NCBI GenBank assembly: GCA_016794305.1
Contig: JAEUKN010000001.1
Location: 28,452 to 92,451, forward strand
Origin: Alphaproteobacteria bacterium
GTDB lineage: Bacteria; Pseudomonadota; Alphaproteobacteria; Micavibrionales; Micavibrionaceae
Length of the DNA stretch: 64,000 bases
Direction: 5' to 3'
A program made the translations under genes and the position numbers. Under the pieces are notes generated by a model. It saw nothing but the letters and a program-made list of their open reading frames with translations, had not been told where the DNA came from and ran no database searches. Of the stretch, positions 27,924 to 38,500 are shown one piece after another; the stretch's first letter is position 1, and each line of letters opens with the position of its first letter.

Positions 27924-28694
27924 ATGGCGAGTCCGCTTTTTTCGGTTATCACCATCACCTATAATAACCGCGCGGGGCTATTTAAAACCGCGAAAACCGT
28001 GCATGCGCAAACCATTGATCACGCTTCGTTTGAATGGATCATTGTCGATGGCGGATCCAATGACGGCACGCAGGATGATTTCCCAAATTATGCGGCAACC
28101 CGTATCATTTCTGAATCCGATGACGGACTTTATGATGCGATGAATAAGGGGATAGCAGCCGCAAACGGCCAATTTATCATTTTCATGAATGCGGGGGATC
28201 AATTTGCGAATCGCAATAGTTTGCAAATGATTGCGGACCAGGTGCGTGACATACCGCATGATGTCGATTTTATTTACGGCGATTCGTTTGAATCTGATGG
28301 CGCAGGGCATTATCATTACAAAAAGGCACGATCACATCGCACCATCCTCTCCGGACTTTTTACGCATCATCAGGCGATGTTGTATAACCGCGGCTCACTC
28401 GGTGATTTGCGCTATGATTTAAACTATAAAATCGCAGCGGATTATGATTTGACCTTGCGATTTTTTTGTCGAAAACCGCGCAGATGCGAGTATATTGATC
28501 AGGCAATCTGCATTTTTGAAGGCGGCGGAATTTCGCAAATCAACGTGGCACAGGCCCGCGCCGAGCAATTCCAATCGCGCCGTGCCAATCACATCCCGTT
28601 ATTAATCAATATGTGCGTACGCGCCAGACAAAGTCTCACATCTCTGCTACGCAAACTGGCCCCCGCTCTTTATTGGCAACTGCGCGGGGTGTAA
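27924..28694 (+). CDS. Family 2 glycosyltransferase
   Basis: A 256-residue inverting GT-A glycosyltransferase. It starts FSVITITYNNRAGL, the nucleotide-sugar-binding beta strand. It continues with WIIVDGGSNDGT (about 37-48), SEPDDG-like SESDDGLYDAMNKGI, and FMNAGDQF in place of the usual DxD motif. The pattern is that of WcaA/WcaE-type colanic acid or O-antigen transferases. No transmembrane segment is apparent. The ATG at 27924 follows GGGAGG; a longer GTG-initiated version lacks support. It stands alone, convergent with lipA by a 4-base gap, and the acceptor is unknown. Confidence 0.88.
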   Translation: MASPLFSVITITYNNRAGLFKTAKTVHAQTIDHASFEWIIVDGGSNDGTQDDFPNYAATRIISESDDGLYDAMNKGIAAANGQFIIFMNAGDQFANRNSLQMIADQVRDIPHDVDFIYGDSFESDGAGHYHYKKARSHRTILSGLFTHHQAMLYNRGSLGDLRYDLNYKIAADYDLTLRFFCRKPRRCEYIDQAICIFEGGGISQINVAQARAEQFQSRRANHIPLLINMCVRARQSLTSLLRKLAPALYWQLRGV

Positions 28695-28698
28695 AGAT

Positions 28699-29667
28699 TT
28701 AGCAGTTTTGTACGGCAGGGACTGACAATGCCGCCCGCGCCGCGCGGAGTTTTTCGAAATCTTCGCCCGCATGGTGGCTGGAGCGTGTCAGGGGGGACGC
28801 AGACACCATTAGAAATCCTTTGGCTTTGGCGAGTGTTTCCAGCTCTTTAAACTCATCAGGGGTCCAGAATTTGACCACCGGCGCATGTTTTGGCGTGGGC
28901 TGAAGATATTGGCCAATCGTTATAAAATCAATATTGGCGGCGCGCATATCATCCATCACCTGGGCGATTTCTTCCAAAGTTTCGCCCAAACCGACCATTA
29001 ACCCGGATTTGGTATAGATATCGGCGTCCACTTCCTTCACGCGCTCCAAAAGCCGCAAAGACGTGTAATAACGCGCTCCCGGGCGGATCGCGGGGTATAA
29101 ACGCGGCACCGTTTCCAAATTATGGTTGAACACATCGGGCTTCGCGCGCGCCACAATATCCACCGCCCCCTCTTTCTTTTTAAAATCGGGGGTGAGGATT
29201 TCAATTGTCGTGCGCGGAGTTTTAAAGCGAATAGCGGCAATGGTTTTCACAAAATGATCCGCCCCGCCATCCGCCAGATCATCGCGATCAACCGAGGTAA
29301 TCACAACATGATGAAGCCCCATTTTTTCAACAGCCACACCGATCCTGAGCGGTTCCATGCGGTCAAGTTCATCGGGCCGTCCGGTTGCCACATTGCAAAA
29401 CGCACAGGCGCGGGTGCAAACTTCGCCCATAATCATAAAGGTCGCATGTTTTTTATTCCAACATTCACCAATATTGGGGCATCCGGCTTCCTCACACACG
29501 GTTGTGAGTTTTAAATTTTTGACAATGGCATGGGTTTCGCCATAGGTCGGCCCCTGCGGCGCGCGCACCCGTAACCAATCCGGCTTTTTCCCCATCGGTT
29601 GTTCGGGGTTTTTGCGCTTTTCCGGGTGGCGTTTATCGCGATTGAGCAAGTCTGGATTATAAGTCAT
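28699..29667 (-). CDS. lipA: Lipoyl synthase
   Basis: A radical SAM enzyme that inserts two sulfurs into protein-bound octanoyl groups. The 322-residue chain has the auxiliary cluster motif [12 protein letters not shown], the radical SAM motif [10 protein letters not shown], and the C-terminal SSHHAG serine motif that ligates the auxiliary cluster. TVCEEAG and GEVCTRAC both match the family closely. The ATG at 29667 is chosen over a TTG twelve codons upstream. lipB is not in the window. It is divergent from the tRNA-Arg gene. Confidence 0.96.
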   Translation of the reverse strand: MTYNPDLLNRDKRHPEKRKNPEQPMGKKPDWLRVRAPQGPTYGETHAIVKNLKLTTVCEEAGCPNIGECWNKKHATFMIMGEVCTRACAFCNVATGRPDELDRMEPLRIGVAVEKMGLHHVVITSVDRDDLADGGADHFVKTIAAIRFKTPRTTIEILTPDFKKKEGAVDIVARAKPDVFNHNLETVPRLYPAIRPGARYYTSLRLLERVKEVDADIYTKSGLMVGLGETLEEIAQVMDDMRAANIDFITIGQYLQPTPKHAPVVKFWTPDEFKELETLAKAKGFLMVSASPLTRSSHHAGEDFEKLRAARAALSVPAVQNC

Positions 29668-29844
29668 AGTCAAAGATTTATCGCGATTACGCCAAAATTG
29701 CAAAGAAAATCATGATGGTTTCAAATCGGTGCAAACAGCGCAAGAATGGTAATTGATAGTAATTTTAGGAAAGTATAAATTTTGCTCTTGCAAAACCGAT
29801 CTTGCTTTAGTATGGTCCACCCACTAAAAATCACACGATGCTGT

Positions 29845-29921
29845 GCGCCCGTAGCTCAATTGGATAGAGCACCTGACTACGGATCAGGAGGTTTGGGGTT
29901 CGAATCCCTACGGGCGCGCCA
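29845..29921 (+). tRNA. tRNA-Arg (anticodon ACG)
   Basis: A 77-base cloverleaf: acceptor GCGCCCG pairs with CGGGCGC, the D arm is GCTC...GAGC, the anticodon stem CCTGA/TCAGG has the loop CTACGGA giving anticodon ACG, and the T arm contains TTCGAAT. CCA is encoded. ACG is expected to be deaminated to ICG by TadA and to read CGU/CGC/CGA. Confidence 0.97.
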
Positions 29922-30021
29922 GTTTTCAAGGGTTTCAAGAAATATTCAAAACTGATCTGCGCTACGCTTGCCGCCCCTCATAATTCAAATCAGCCTGTAA
30001 CCCCGGAGAAGAAAAAGTCGA

Positions 30022-30038
30022 GATCATGAACAGGTTCT
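30022..30038. repeat. Solo terminal fragment of repeat family B
   Basis: GATCATGAACAGGTTCT, identical to 12819-12835 and one base different from the right arm of the full element at 35376-35521. Confidence 0.65.
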
Positions 30039-30084
30039 TAGACCATCCGGGTTCTGGCAATTACGGCCAAGCCCATAAACATTT

Positions 30085-30225
30085 CGTCATCCCCGACAAG
30101 GGAGGCAAAGCCGACTGCGGTTCGGGGATCCGGATAATGATTGCAGCTTCGCTGCACAAGATAGCGGGTCCCCGCTGTACAAACAAGCCTGCGGCTTGTC
30201 GCGGGGATGACGTTCGGGGATGACG
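30085..30225. repeat. GTCATCCCCG/CGGGGATGAC palindromic repeat element
   Basis: Starts CGTCATCCCCG and ends CGGGGATGACG, with the right end partly duplicated (30202-30212 and 30215-30225). Internal short hairpins include GCAGCTTCGCTGC and CAAGCCTGCGGCTTG. It resembles the GC-rich palindromic repeats scattered through many alphaproteobacterial genomes. Confidence 0.7.
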
Positions 30226-30231
30226 TTCGTC

Positions 30232-30299
30232 TAACCTAACGTAGTCTCCCTACGCGGCGTCGCTTGGGCCGTCACCAGCAATTCAGTCTTCCAAGTATA
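30232..30299. repeat. Palindromic repeat family A, copy 3 (left end missing)
   Basis: From ACCTAACGTAGTCTCC to the terminal TTCAGTCTTCCAAGTATA it matches the right two-thirds of the copy at 20995-21099. The left inverted arm is absent and the GTCATCCCCG-type element abuts it, as if one repeat inserted into or replaced part of the other. Confidence 0.75.
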
Positions 30300-30328
30300 T
30301 TGGCTTATCTTTCATCAATCTGACCATT

Positions 30329-31273
30329 TCATTGTATCAGCATCAGTGAGCAACTCGCCAATAGCAGCCAGCCAAACCAGACATTAGAGCGGAAAATTTT
30401 AAGGCATGAGGCCGGGTCATGGAGCGTCCAGCCAAGCACTTGCCATGCCAAATGCGCGGCGCACATCGCAAGCGGCGCAATGAATAGTGGGATAGATGCG
30501 GAATGTGGTGCGGCCATACATAGGGCCAAAGCAAAAAAGACATAGGCCGCGGTATAAAACCCGCCGACCCAAGATTTTAGATGTTTTGATAGTTTAAGGG
30601 CGGTCGATTTAACGCCAATAACGGCATCATCATCAATATCCTGTTGCGCATAAATCGTATCATATCCCAATGTCCAGAATATGCCCCCGATATAAAGAAA
30701 CAGCGCATATAACGGGATAGTTCCGGTGATCGCCGATGCCCCCATGAATGCCCCGATATTAAAAGTTAAGCCCAGTATAAATTGCGGATACCATGTCACC
30801 CGCTTGGCCAGCGGATATAGGATAACCGGAATTAGAGAGAGCACGCCCAAGGTGATGGTGAGCAGATTAAATTGCAGTAAAATCCCCAAACTCACAAACA
30901 ATAATCCGCACAAAAATATCATGGCGTGAAGCGGGGAAATTGTGCCGCGGGCAAGCGGGCGCAGCTTGGTGCGCTCAACCATCCTGTCAAAATCACGGTC
31001 CCACAGATCATTAATCACACACCCTGCGCCCCGCATGATGACGGCCCCTAGGGCGAATAGGATCATGGTTTTTAATGTCGTCTCAATTGATAAAGCTTGA
31101 GAGGATAGGAGAATAGACCACCAGGCGGGAAAAAGTAGCAACCACGTGCCAATCGGACGATCAAGCCGCATGAGGAGCGCATAGGGTTGCCACGATTGCG
31201 GGAGCCGGGCAATCCACCCTTTGGCTTTGATATCAGTATGGGGGGTGGGATTGGACATGAGTTGAAGGCTCAT
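30329..31273 (-). CDS. ubiA: 4-hydroxybenzoate polyprenyltransferase
   Basis: An integral membrane prenyltransferase that attaches the isoprenoid tail to 4-hydroxybenzoate in ubiquinone synthesis. The 314-residue chain has eight or so hydrophobic helices and the two Mg-diphosphate motifs: NDLWDRDFDR (NDxxDxxxD, about 88-97) and DTIYAQQDIDDD (DxxxD, about 207-218). An internal ATG at 31258 is an alternative start. It lies six bases after the sensor kinase stop on the same strand, so the two are probably cotranscribed. Confidence 0.94.
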   Translation of the reverse strand: MSLQLMSNPTPHTDIKAKGWIARLPQSWQPYALLMRLDRPIGTWLLLFPAWWSILLSSQALSIETTLKTMILFALGAVIMRGAGCVINDLWDRDFDRMVERTKLRPLARGTISPLHAMIFLCGLLFVSLGILLQFNLLTITLGVLSLIPVILYPLAKRVTWYPQFILGLTFNIGAFMGASAITGTIPLYALFLYIGGIFWTLGYDTIYAQQDIDDDAVIGVKSTALKLSKHLKSWVGGFYTAAYVFFALALCMAAPHSASIPLFIAPLAMCAAHLAWQVLGWTLHDPASCLKIFRSNVWFGWLLLASCSLMLIQ

Positions 31274-31279
31274 TACAAT

Positions 31280-33784
31280 CTATTGCCGCGGTGGGGCGCA
31301 ATAGCGGGGCAAGCACATTGTTACACATGTTCCTACGCCGATTTTCGAGGTAATCGTTAAATGGCCGCCGTGAAGCTCAACCAATTCCTTTGTAATCGCC
31401 AACCCCAATCCTGACCCTTCATGATTGCGGGTGAAATGGTTGGCGGCTTGTTCAAACGGCTTGGTCACATAGGGGAGTTTGCTCGCCGGGATGCCGATTC
31501 CTGTATCTTCGATGCAGATTTCAATGATCTCATCCGCTTGGTCACAATCTATTATGCCGCTTTGTTTAATATTGCAATAAAGTCGGACTTCACCGCCATC
31601 ATCGGTAAATTTAACAGCATTGGAGAGCACATTTAACACCATTTGCATGATCGCACGACGATCCCCGCGCATCGGTAAGTCTTCATATTCAGGAAGCGAG
31701 GAAAAGACCTTGACTCCGGCCTCCAGCGCGCGCCCTTCAATCATATGAACCGCCAGACGCAAAACCTTTAAAAGATTAAAGTCTTCCAGATCAAGCGTAT
31801 ATTTTCCGGCCTCAATTTTTGACATGTCAAGAATATCGCTGATAAGGTCAAGCAGATGCTCGCCACTCTCCCGAATTCCTGAAATATAATCAATATATTT
31901 TGGCGTGCCGATGGGGCCCAATATTTGTTTTTCCATCATTTCTGAAAAGCCGATAATCGCATTGAGCGGCGTACGAAGCTCGTGACTCATATTGGCCAAA
32001 AATTGTGATTTGGCGGCATAGGCGCGTTCGGCGGATTCTTTGGCGTCACATAATTCACGCTCATATTCCGTGCGCTGCGTAATATCTTGCATGATTCCAA
32101 ACAACGACCGCACATCGCCGCTTTCATCCATTTCGCATCGTCCCTGCAGCAAGATAAACCGAACTTCGCCGCTGGGGCGAATGATACGAAATTCCATCTC
32201 GTAATTTTTGCGCTCAATTAAAGCGCGTTGAAAGGCCTGGGCCATGCGGCCGCGATCACGGCGATGCAGCAAATTGTTGATATTATCAATGGTGGGGATG
32301 AAATCTTCGCGCGCTTGGCCGAAAATGCGGAAAATTTCCTCTGAAAATTCCAAACGGTCATCGCCCACGCACCATACCCAATGCCCCATATGACCGATGG
32401 ATTGTGCTTCGGAGAGTTGTAATTCCCGTCGCAGCAATTCCTGCTCATGCGCTTTGAATTGGGTTAAATCACGCGCAACCAGATAGAGCTGTTCACCAAT
32501 TAAACGCAACCGACAATCAAGCCATCGCACATCCCCGCGGCTTGAAACAATGCGGCATTCATAATTAACGAATCCACCCGAGGGCAGCGAGTCGCCCGAC
32601 AATAGCGAGTCACCCGACAATGAAGAATCGCGCGTGATATCATCGCGATCACTGGCCATCAAAGTTTTAAAAATAGGTTGGATCGAAGATTTATCATCAT
32701 CAAATACTAAATCAAGAAAGTTGCGACCGCTTAGTTCATCCATCGTATAACCAACAGATTGCGCAAACATATGATTGCATTCGCTGATATACCCGCGGGA
32801 GGTCATCAACACCAAAAAATCATGTCCCATCGTGGCAAAAATCGCCATATGGCGGTCAAGATCGGCGTTGAAAATTTGTGCAGAATTCTTATCACGATTA
32901 TTGTTTGAAACACGCCGTTGCTTAGCGGTTTTTAAAGGTTTTTTGGGTACGGGGATCAGCGCGGATAGATGATTAAAGGAGTCATGAAAACTCAAAATTT
33001 TCGAAGCAGCCTTCGCATCTTTTTTCCCCCTGCGGGACGCATTCGCGGCTTTCAGGGATTGAGCCGATTTGGACTTTTTCGGATTCATGAGCCCAAAAAT
33101 CTCTTCACTCGAAATCGGTTCGTCCAAACTATATTCAGGCATATTTTCAGGATAGAGCGATATAATCAAACATGATTTTTGATCGCGAACATCCATGCGG
33201 TCAAATCGCGCTCGCACTTCATATGTTTGCTGATGAGTATGAAGGATGACATCATGTTCACCATCTGTAATTGACTGGCACCATTCATCCGTTACGGAAT
33301 CATCTCTGCTGTCGCCTGAAAAATGGGGGGAGTTGTCGAAGATACCGAAACGCGGGCGATCTCTTAACGCATCTTCGGGGTGCACAAATTCCAAAATATC
33401 GCGCAATATGACGCCGTGAGAGGGAATAGCAGGCATATCACCCTGTTTCACGCCCCCATCAAGCGGGGAGGCAGAATGAGAGAGCTCAATGGCTGCGGTA
33501 AAAAAATCGGGATGAAAGAAAATAATTTTTCCTTCATTGTTGACCACCATGCGTACGGGTTGGGAAGCAGAGGTGGGGAGTGATGCTTTGCTGGCTTTTC
33601 CGCTTCCTTTCGCCGCAGGTTTTTTGGATGTGGGCGAGGGGGCATCAACCTTGGCCCCTGCCGCTTTGGCTGTTGCGCCGCGTGTTGTCCGTGCAGATGA
33701 AGATGCGCTGGCTGTTGAGCTTTGGACTTCAACACGCACGCCGCCGATCAAGCGTTGTTTTTTTAATCGTGGAGATAAGGACAT
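31280..33784 (-). CDS. Three-PAS sensor histidine kinase, PleC/DivJ type
   Basis: An 834-residue kinase with no clear transmembrane segment, so probably cytoplasmic. Residues 20-75 are a low-complexity Ser/Ala/Lys segment. Three PAS-like domains follow at about 76-215, 310-445 and 455-575. The last two are clearer: the second has GYTMDELSGRNFLDLV and the third is a PAS_3-type fold ending LFGIMQDITQR. The HisKA helix has NMSHELRTPLNAIIGFSEMM with the phospho-acceptor His601, and the HATPase domain has NVLSNAVKFT, DTGIGIP and GSGLGLAI. The H-box is the form found in PleC, DivJ and related cell-cycle kinases. No receiver domain is fused and no response regulator is adjacent. A tandem SGDSLLSGDSLPSG lies inside the second PAS. 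Confidence 0.9.
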   Translation of the reverse strand: MSLSPRLKKQRLIGGVRVEVQSSTASASSSARTTRGATAKAAGAKVDAPSPTSKKPAAKGSGKASKASLPTSASQPVRMVVNNEGKIIFFHPDFFTAAIELSHSASPLDGGVKQGDMPAIPSHGVILRDILEFVHPEDALRDRPRFGIFDNSPHFSGDSRDDSVTDEWCQSITDGEHDVILHTHQQTYEVRARFDRMDVRDQKSCLIISLYPENMPEYSLDEPISSEEIFGLMNPKKSKSAQSLKAANASRRGKKDAKAASKILSFHDSFNHLSALIPVPKKPLKTAKQRRVSNNNRDKNSAQIFNADLDRHMAIFATMGHDFLVLMTSRGYISECNHMFAQSVGYTMDELSGRNFLDLVFDDDKSSIQPIFKTLMASDRDDITRDSSLSGDSLLSGDSLPSGGFVNYECRIVSSRGDVRWLDCRLRLIGEQLYLVARDLTQFKAHEQELLRRELQLSEAQSIGHMGHWVWCVGDDRLEFSEEIFRIFGQAREDFIPTIDNINNLLHRRDRGRMAQAFQRALIERKNYEMEFRIIRPSGEVRFILLQGRCEMDESGDVRSLFGIMQDITQRTEYERELCDAKESAERAYAAKSQFLANMSHELRTPLNAIIGFSEMMEKQILGPIGTPKYIDYISGIRESGEHLLDLISDILDMSKIEAGKYTLDLEDFNLLKVLRLAVHMIEGRALEAGVKVFSSLPEYEDLPMRGDRRAIMQMVLNVLSNAVKFTDDGGEVRLYCNIKQSGIIDCDQADEIIEICIEDTGIGIPASKLPYVTKPFEQAANHFTRNHEGSGLGLAITKELVELHGGHLTITSKIGVGTCVTMCLPRYCAPPRQ

Positions 33785-33955
33785 TGAGAAATTATCCGAG
33801 AGAGATTATCCGAAAACGAATCAAGATTTCTCGATTATCGCATAAAATTGCAAAATTCGCTTAGATATTTTGTCGCGTGATGAACAATTCAAAAAGTGTG
33901 AGATTATAACAAATTAAAGACATCAAAAAATCAAGCGATTTCATGCCTCATCCAT

Positions 33956-35227
33956 TCAATCATTCAGCCACTCAAGGGTGGGATGCCAAACATTTTGGCG
34001 CGATTCCCCGTTGACCATCATCGCAATATGGCCGTGATTGGTTTTGAGGATGGAGGGAGCCCTTAAATGCTGAGCCATCGCGAGCGCAGAATGCGGCGGG
34101 ACAATCCTGTCCTTATGCGGCACAATTAAAAATGCGGGCGCGATAATGCGCGATAAATCAACGCTTTTTCCATGGATCGTCCATTGACGATGCAGGGGAG
34201 CGTTGTTGATATACCAACACTCCATCACATCGCGAATAAGGGGAGTGGGCAGGTCCCCGCCGCTGCCGATCCAATCCTCCACCGCCACAAATAATTTCGC
34301 ACTCAAACTATTTTGCTGCGCTGACGATCCGTTTGCAGGGTGAAATTTTTTTCCGAATTGCGAGAATTTTTTTACAATCGCCGCCGGGTCCAACTGGGCG
34401 AAAATCATATGAAGCCATTCATGCGGCATGGCTGAAACTTCGTTTAATTTGCTCCACCCGCCCGACCTCATCCATTGATTTAACGCATCAGGAAGATTCA
34501 TAGACTGATTATTTTGTCGATTTTTTGTGCGCGAAGCGGGGGATGAAAAATCCCACGGGGCCGCAACAAAAATCAAGCGATCAAAAAGATCGGGATGGAA
34601 ACTCGCCGCCGCCGCAAGCATCGTGCCACCCATGCAATACCCCAAACCGTAAAGCGGCAGCGCGGAATCGCAGTAGGTTTTATCCGCTTTGCCACTTTGA
34701 AATTGCTGCAACCAAATCATCAGGCGATGCAATTTTGCTGCGATGATTGCGCTAAGGGTCCCCAGATCAGGATCGCGCGATGTTTCACCCCATTGCAGCA
34801 AAAGCACTTCAAATCCTTGCTCGTTAAACCATTCAATCAGTGAATAATCGCCCCCCAAACCGGGCAAAAGATCCAAAATCTCGCTACTATTGATCAGGGA
34901 CGGCACCATCACAATCCGACCCCGTGGAGCGGAGGAATAGCTATGATGAACGCCGTACCAAACGATGCGCGCCTCCCCATCGCGCCACAAAACAGAATGA
35001 TTTTGCGGCATTCTGGAATAGGGATGGGTTTGATAAAATTGTAACCCCCTCAAAAAATCCTCGGCCTCCGGCGGGATAGACTTTTGTCCTCCGCGTGGTT
35101 GTTTCTGCGCCCAATAGGACATGGCGATATTGAGATTGAGCAGACACGCGCGCGCGCGGGTAGAGTCCGCAAACTCCATCCCTGCAGCAAAATAATTTTT
35201 GTGCGCTTGGTTATCGTCATCCATCAT
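33956..35227 (-). CDS. PHA synthase-like alpha/beta hydrolase
   Basis: A 423-residue alpha/beta hydrolase of the polyhydroxyalkanoate synthase group. The nucleophile elbow is GYCMGG with Cys198, the cysteine-type lipase box of PhaC. The acid is Asp373 in HKDRIVPP and the base is His400 in NHGHIAMMVNG, so the triad is complete. Class I PhaC proteins are about 560-600 residues with a longer N-terminal domain, which is short here. It is divergent from phaR, which supports a PHA link. It may be a small PhaC, a paralogue, or a depolymerase/thioesterase relative. No signal peptide is visible. Confidence 0.75.
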   Translation of the reverse strand: MMDDDNQAHKNYFAAGMEFADSTRARACLLNLNIAMSYWAQKQPRGGQKSIPPEAEDFLRGLQFYQTHPYSRMPQNHSVLWRDGEARIVWYGVHHSYSSAPRGRIVMVPSLINSSEILDLLPGLGGDYSLIEWFNEQGFEVLLLQWGETSRDPDLGTLSAIIAAKLHRLMIWLQQFQSGKADKTYCDSALPLYGLGYCMGGTMLAAAASFHPDLFDRLIFVAAPWDFSSPASRTKNRQNNQSMNLPDALNQWMRSGGWSKLNEVSAMPHEWLHMIFAQLDPAAIVKKFSQFGKKFHPANGSSAQQNSLSAKLFVAVEDWIGSGGDLPTPLIRDVMECWYINNAPLHRQWTIHGKSVDLSRIIAPAFLIVPHKDRIVPPHSALAMAQHLRAPSILKTNHGHIAMMVNGESRQNVWHPTLEWLND

Positions 35228-35662
35228 GTGTTTGCTACCAGTCTCATTGTTGCCATTCTTAATCTATGCGCATGCTTTTCAATTCAATAAAAAATCATTA
35301 AAAATGATAAAATTTGTGCAGGTTTCTTGCGCAGCAAAAATCCTTTGCACTTGCAACATTTGTGCGGTATAATTTAGAACCTGTTCAGAATCTCGCTATG
35401 GCACAGGATTTTCGCTGTTTTTCGAGAACCGCATCGGATCGTACACAGATGTACGTGAGAAGCGGAAGCGCAGAAATACCGTGAAAAGCCAACGCCAGAG
35501 TAGAGATTATGAACAGGTTCTTAGATTGAGAGATATTATAGTATGATAATATTCCTTTTTCCATGCGTATTTCTATGCGTAAAATCAATCATAAAACCCC
35601 CGTAGATGATCCACGGGCATATATTTTTACCTGATCAGACTTTTAAGAAATTGAGGCATATC
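35228..35662. promoter_or_regulatory. Divergent phaC-like/phaR intergenic region with repeat
   Basis: This 435-base gap carries promoters for both directions and one complete family B repeat (35376-35521). AT-rich stretches flank it. No gene is supported. The phaR ribosome-binding site GAGG lies just before 35663. Confidence 0.5.
35376..35521. repeat. Palindromic repeat family B, complete copy
   Basis: A 146-base imperfect palindrome. The 19-base ends AGAACCTGTTCAGAATCTC and GAGATTATGAACAGGTTCT pair with one mismatch, and pairing continues inward (GGATTTTCGCTG against the reverse of GTGAAAAGCC). The centre holds CGTACACAGATGTACG. No transposase is encoded, so it would be a non-autonomous MITE-like or structural repeat. 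Confidence 0.85.
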
Positions 35663-36178
35663 ATGATTACCAAAAAAGGCGGCGAAAAGCCCACCATCAT
35701 TAAAAAATACGCCAATCGCAGATTATATGACACGGGCCGCAGCAGCTATGTCACGCTGGATGATTTGTGCCAGATGATTAAGGAAGGGTATGATTTTGTC
35801 GTCCATGATGCCAAAACGGGGGAGGATTTAACCCGCTCCGTACTCGCACAAATTATTGTTGAACAAGAAGCCAAGGGCGGCCAAAATCTTTTGCCTGTCA
35901 GCTTTATGCGGCAATTAATCGGCTTTTACGGCGATAATATGGGCAAATTTGTGCCGAATTATTTGGAACAAGCCTTCAATGATTTCACCGAAAAACAGGA
36001 ACAATTCCGTGAGCAGTTAAACAAATCTTTTGGCGGAATTTTCCCGATGAACGGGGCGATGACCGGGTTTGAAGAAATGCGGAAACAAAATATGGCACTC
36101 TTTGAGCAAGCTCTTAAAACCTTTGCCAATTTTGGGCTTAATTCGCTTAAAGGCAATGGCGCCGAAGAAAAGAAATAA
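35663..36178 (+). CDS. phaR: Polyhydroxyalkanoate synthesis regulator PhaR
   Basis: A 171-residue DNA-binding protein that represses phasin and PHA genes and can bind PHA granules. The conserved N-terminal domain reads IIKKYANRRLYDTGRSSYVTLDDLCQMIKEG (about 12-42). A PHB_acc-type region follows (LTRSVLAQIIVEQE), then a helical tail of Gln/Phe/Met-rich sequence. The ATG at 35663 has GAGG seven bases upstream. A longer frame upstream lacks one. It is divergent from the PhaC-like gene. Confidence 0.92.
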   Translation: MITKKGGEKPTIIKKYANRRLYDTGRSSYVTLDDLCQMIKEGYDFVVHDAKTGEDLTRSVLAQIIVEQEAKGGQNLLPVSFMRQLIGFYGDNMGKFVPNYLEQAFNDFTEKQEQFREQLNKSFGGIFPMNGAMTGFEEMRKQNMALFEQALKTFANFGLNSLKGNGAEEKK

Positions 36179-36216
36179 ACGGATTGCTGCTTCAAATTCT
36201 TTGATATTCTTATAAA

Positions 36217-36242
36217 AAATGGCCGGAAAATTCCGGCCATTT
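36217..36242. terminator. Bidirectional terminator between phaR and groEL
   Basis: A perfect 12-bp stem AAATGGCCGGAA/TTCCGGCCATTT with a 2-base loop. On the minus strand it is followed by a T-run and ends the groEL transcript. On the plus strand it lies 39 bases after phaR. Confidence 0.85.
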
Positions 36243-36273
36243 GAATTTTGTAGGGTATAAAAGGGGGGCTTTA

Positions 36274-37935
<1,662 letters not shown>

Positions 37936-37960
37936 TTAAATATATAAAACGGATGACAGG

Positions 37961-38251
37961 TTAAGCGGCAATAACGCCCATAATATCGGATTCTTTCATG
38001 ACGAGCATTTCGCGACCTTCGATAGTCACTTCCGTGCCCGACCATTTGGAAAACAGCACAACATCGCCTTCGCGCACATCAAGCGGTACAATTTTGCCGC
38101 TCTCATCACGTGCGCCGGAGCCGATGGCAACAATTTTACCTTTCATCGGTTTTTCCTTGGCTGTATCGGGAATGATGATTCCTCCTGCAGTTTTTGAATC
38201 TTCCTCAATGCGCTCTAACAAGACACGATCATGTAAAGGACGAAATTTCAT
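37961..38251 (-). CDS. groES: Co-chaperonin GroES
   Basis: The 96-residue lid of the GroEL cage. It has the expected [13 protein letters not shown] start, the mobile loop around [16 protein letters not shown] (about 20-35), and the dome-loop region with [12 protein letters not shown]. Length is normal. It is the first gene of groES-groEL, preceded by a candidate RpoH promoter at 38372-38403. No CIRCE element was found. Confidence 0.97.
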   Translation of the reverse strand: MKFRPLHDRVLLERIEEDSKTAGGIIIPDTAKEKPMKGKIVAIGSGARDESGKIVPLDVREGDVVLFSKWSGTEVTIEGREMLVMKESDIMGVIAA

Positions 38252-38371
38252 AGTATATTTCCTCTGGTTGATAGTTAAACAAAGCAGGTTACGCGAACCC
38301 CCGAAAGGCTTTCAAGCAACCTCCCAATCTTCAGACTGATGCCTAAATTCGCATCCCAGTCTTATCGGCAA

Positions 38372-38403
38372 TATTTATAGTGATCCCGCAGCGAAAAATC
38401 AAG
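38372..38403 (-). promoter_or_regulatory. Candidate sigma-32 (RpoH) promoter of groES-groEL
   Basis: Minus strand: CTTGAT, 17 bases, then CTATAAATA. This fits the alphaproteobacterial heat-shock pattern (CTTG -35, C/TTAT-rich -10). It lies 120 bases upstream of the groES start. A similar arrangement precedes lon. Confidence 0.6.
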
Positions 38404-38500
38404 ATTTATCGCTAAAATTTTATGAGATAATTAGCTGTGGGGAAAAATAAGGGGCCAGAAAAAAGCGATTATCTGTTCTGTGTTATAAAAATACACAAAA

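Larger units (their letters stand above)
29922..30328. other. Repeat-filled intergenic region after tRNA-Arg
   Basis: This 407-base gap between tRNA-Arg and ubiA holds at least three different repeats laid end to end: a family B fragment (30022-30038), a GTCATCCCCG palindromic element (30085-30225), and a truncated family A copy (30232-30299). No gene is supported here. The one longer open frame, at 30026-30223, is a by-product of the repeats. Confidence 0.75.

Noticed and set aside
30026..30223. A 65-codon open frame in the gap after tRNA-Arg
   Set aside because: It is made entirely of repeat sequence (a family B end and the GTCATCCCCG element), has no ribosome-binding site and encodes nothing recognisable.
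38252..38500. A CIRCE element upstream of groES
   Set aside because: No TTAGCACTC-N9-GAGTGCTAA or close variant was found. The RpoH-like promoter is the better explanation.
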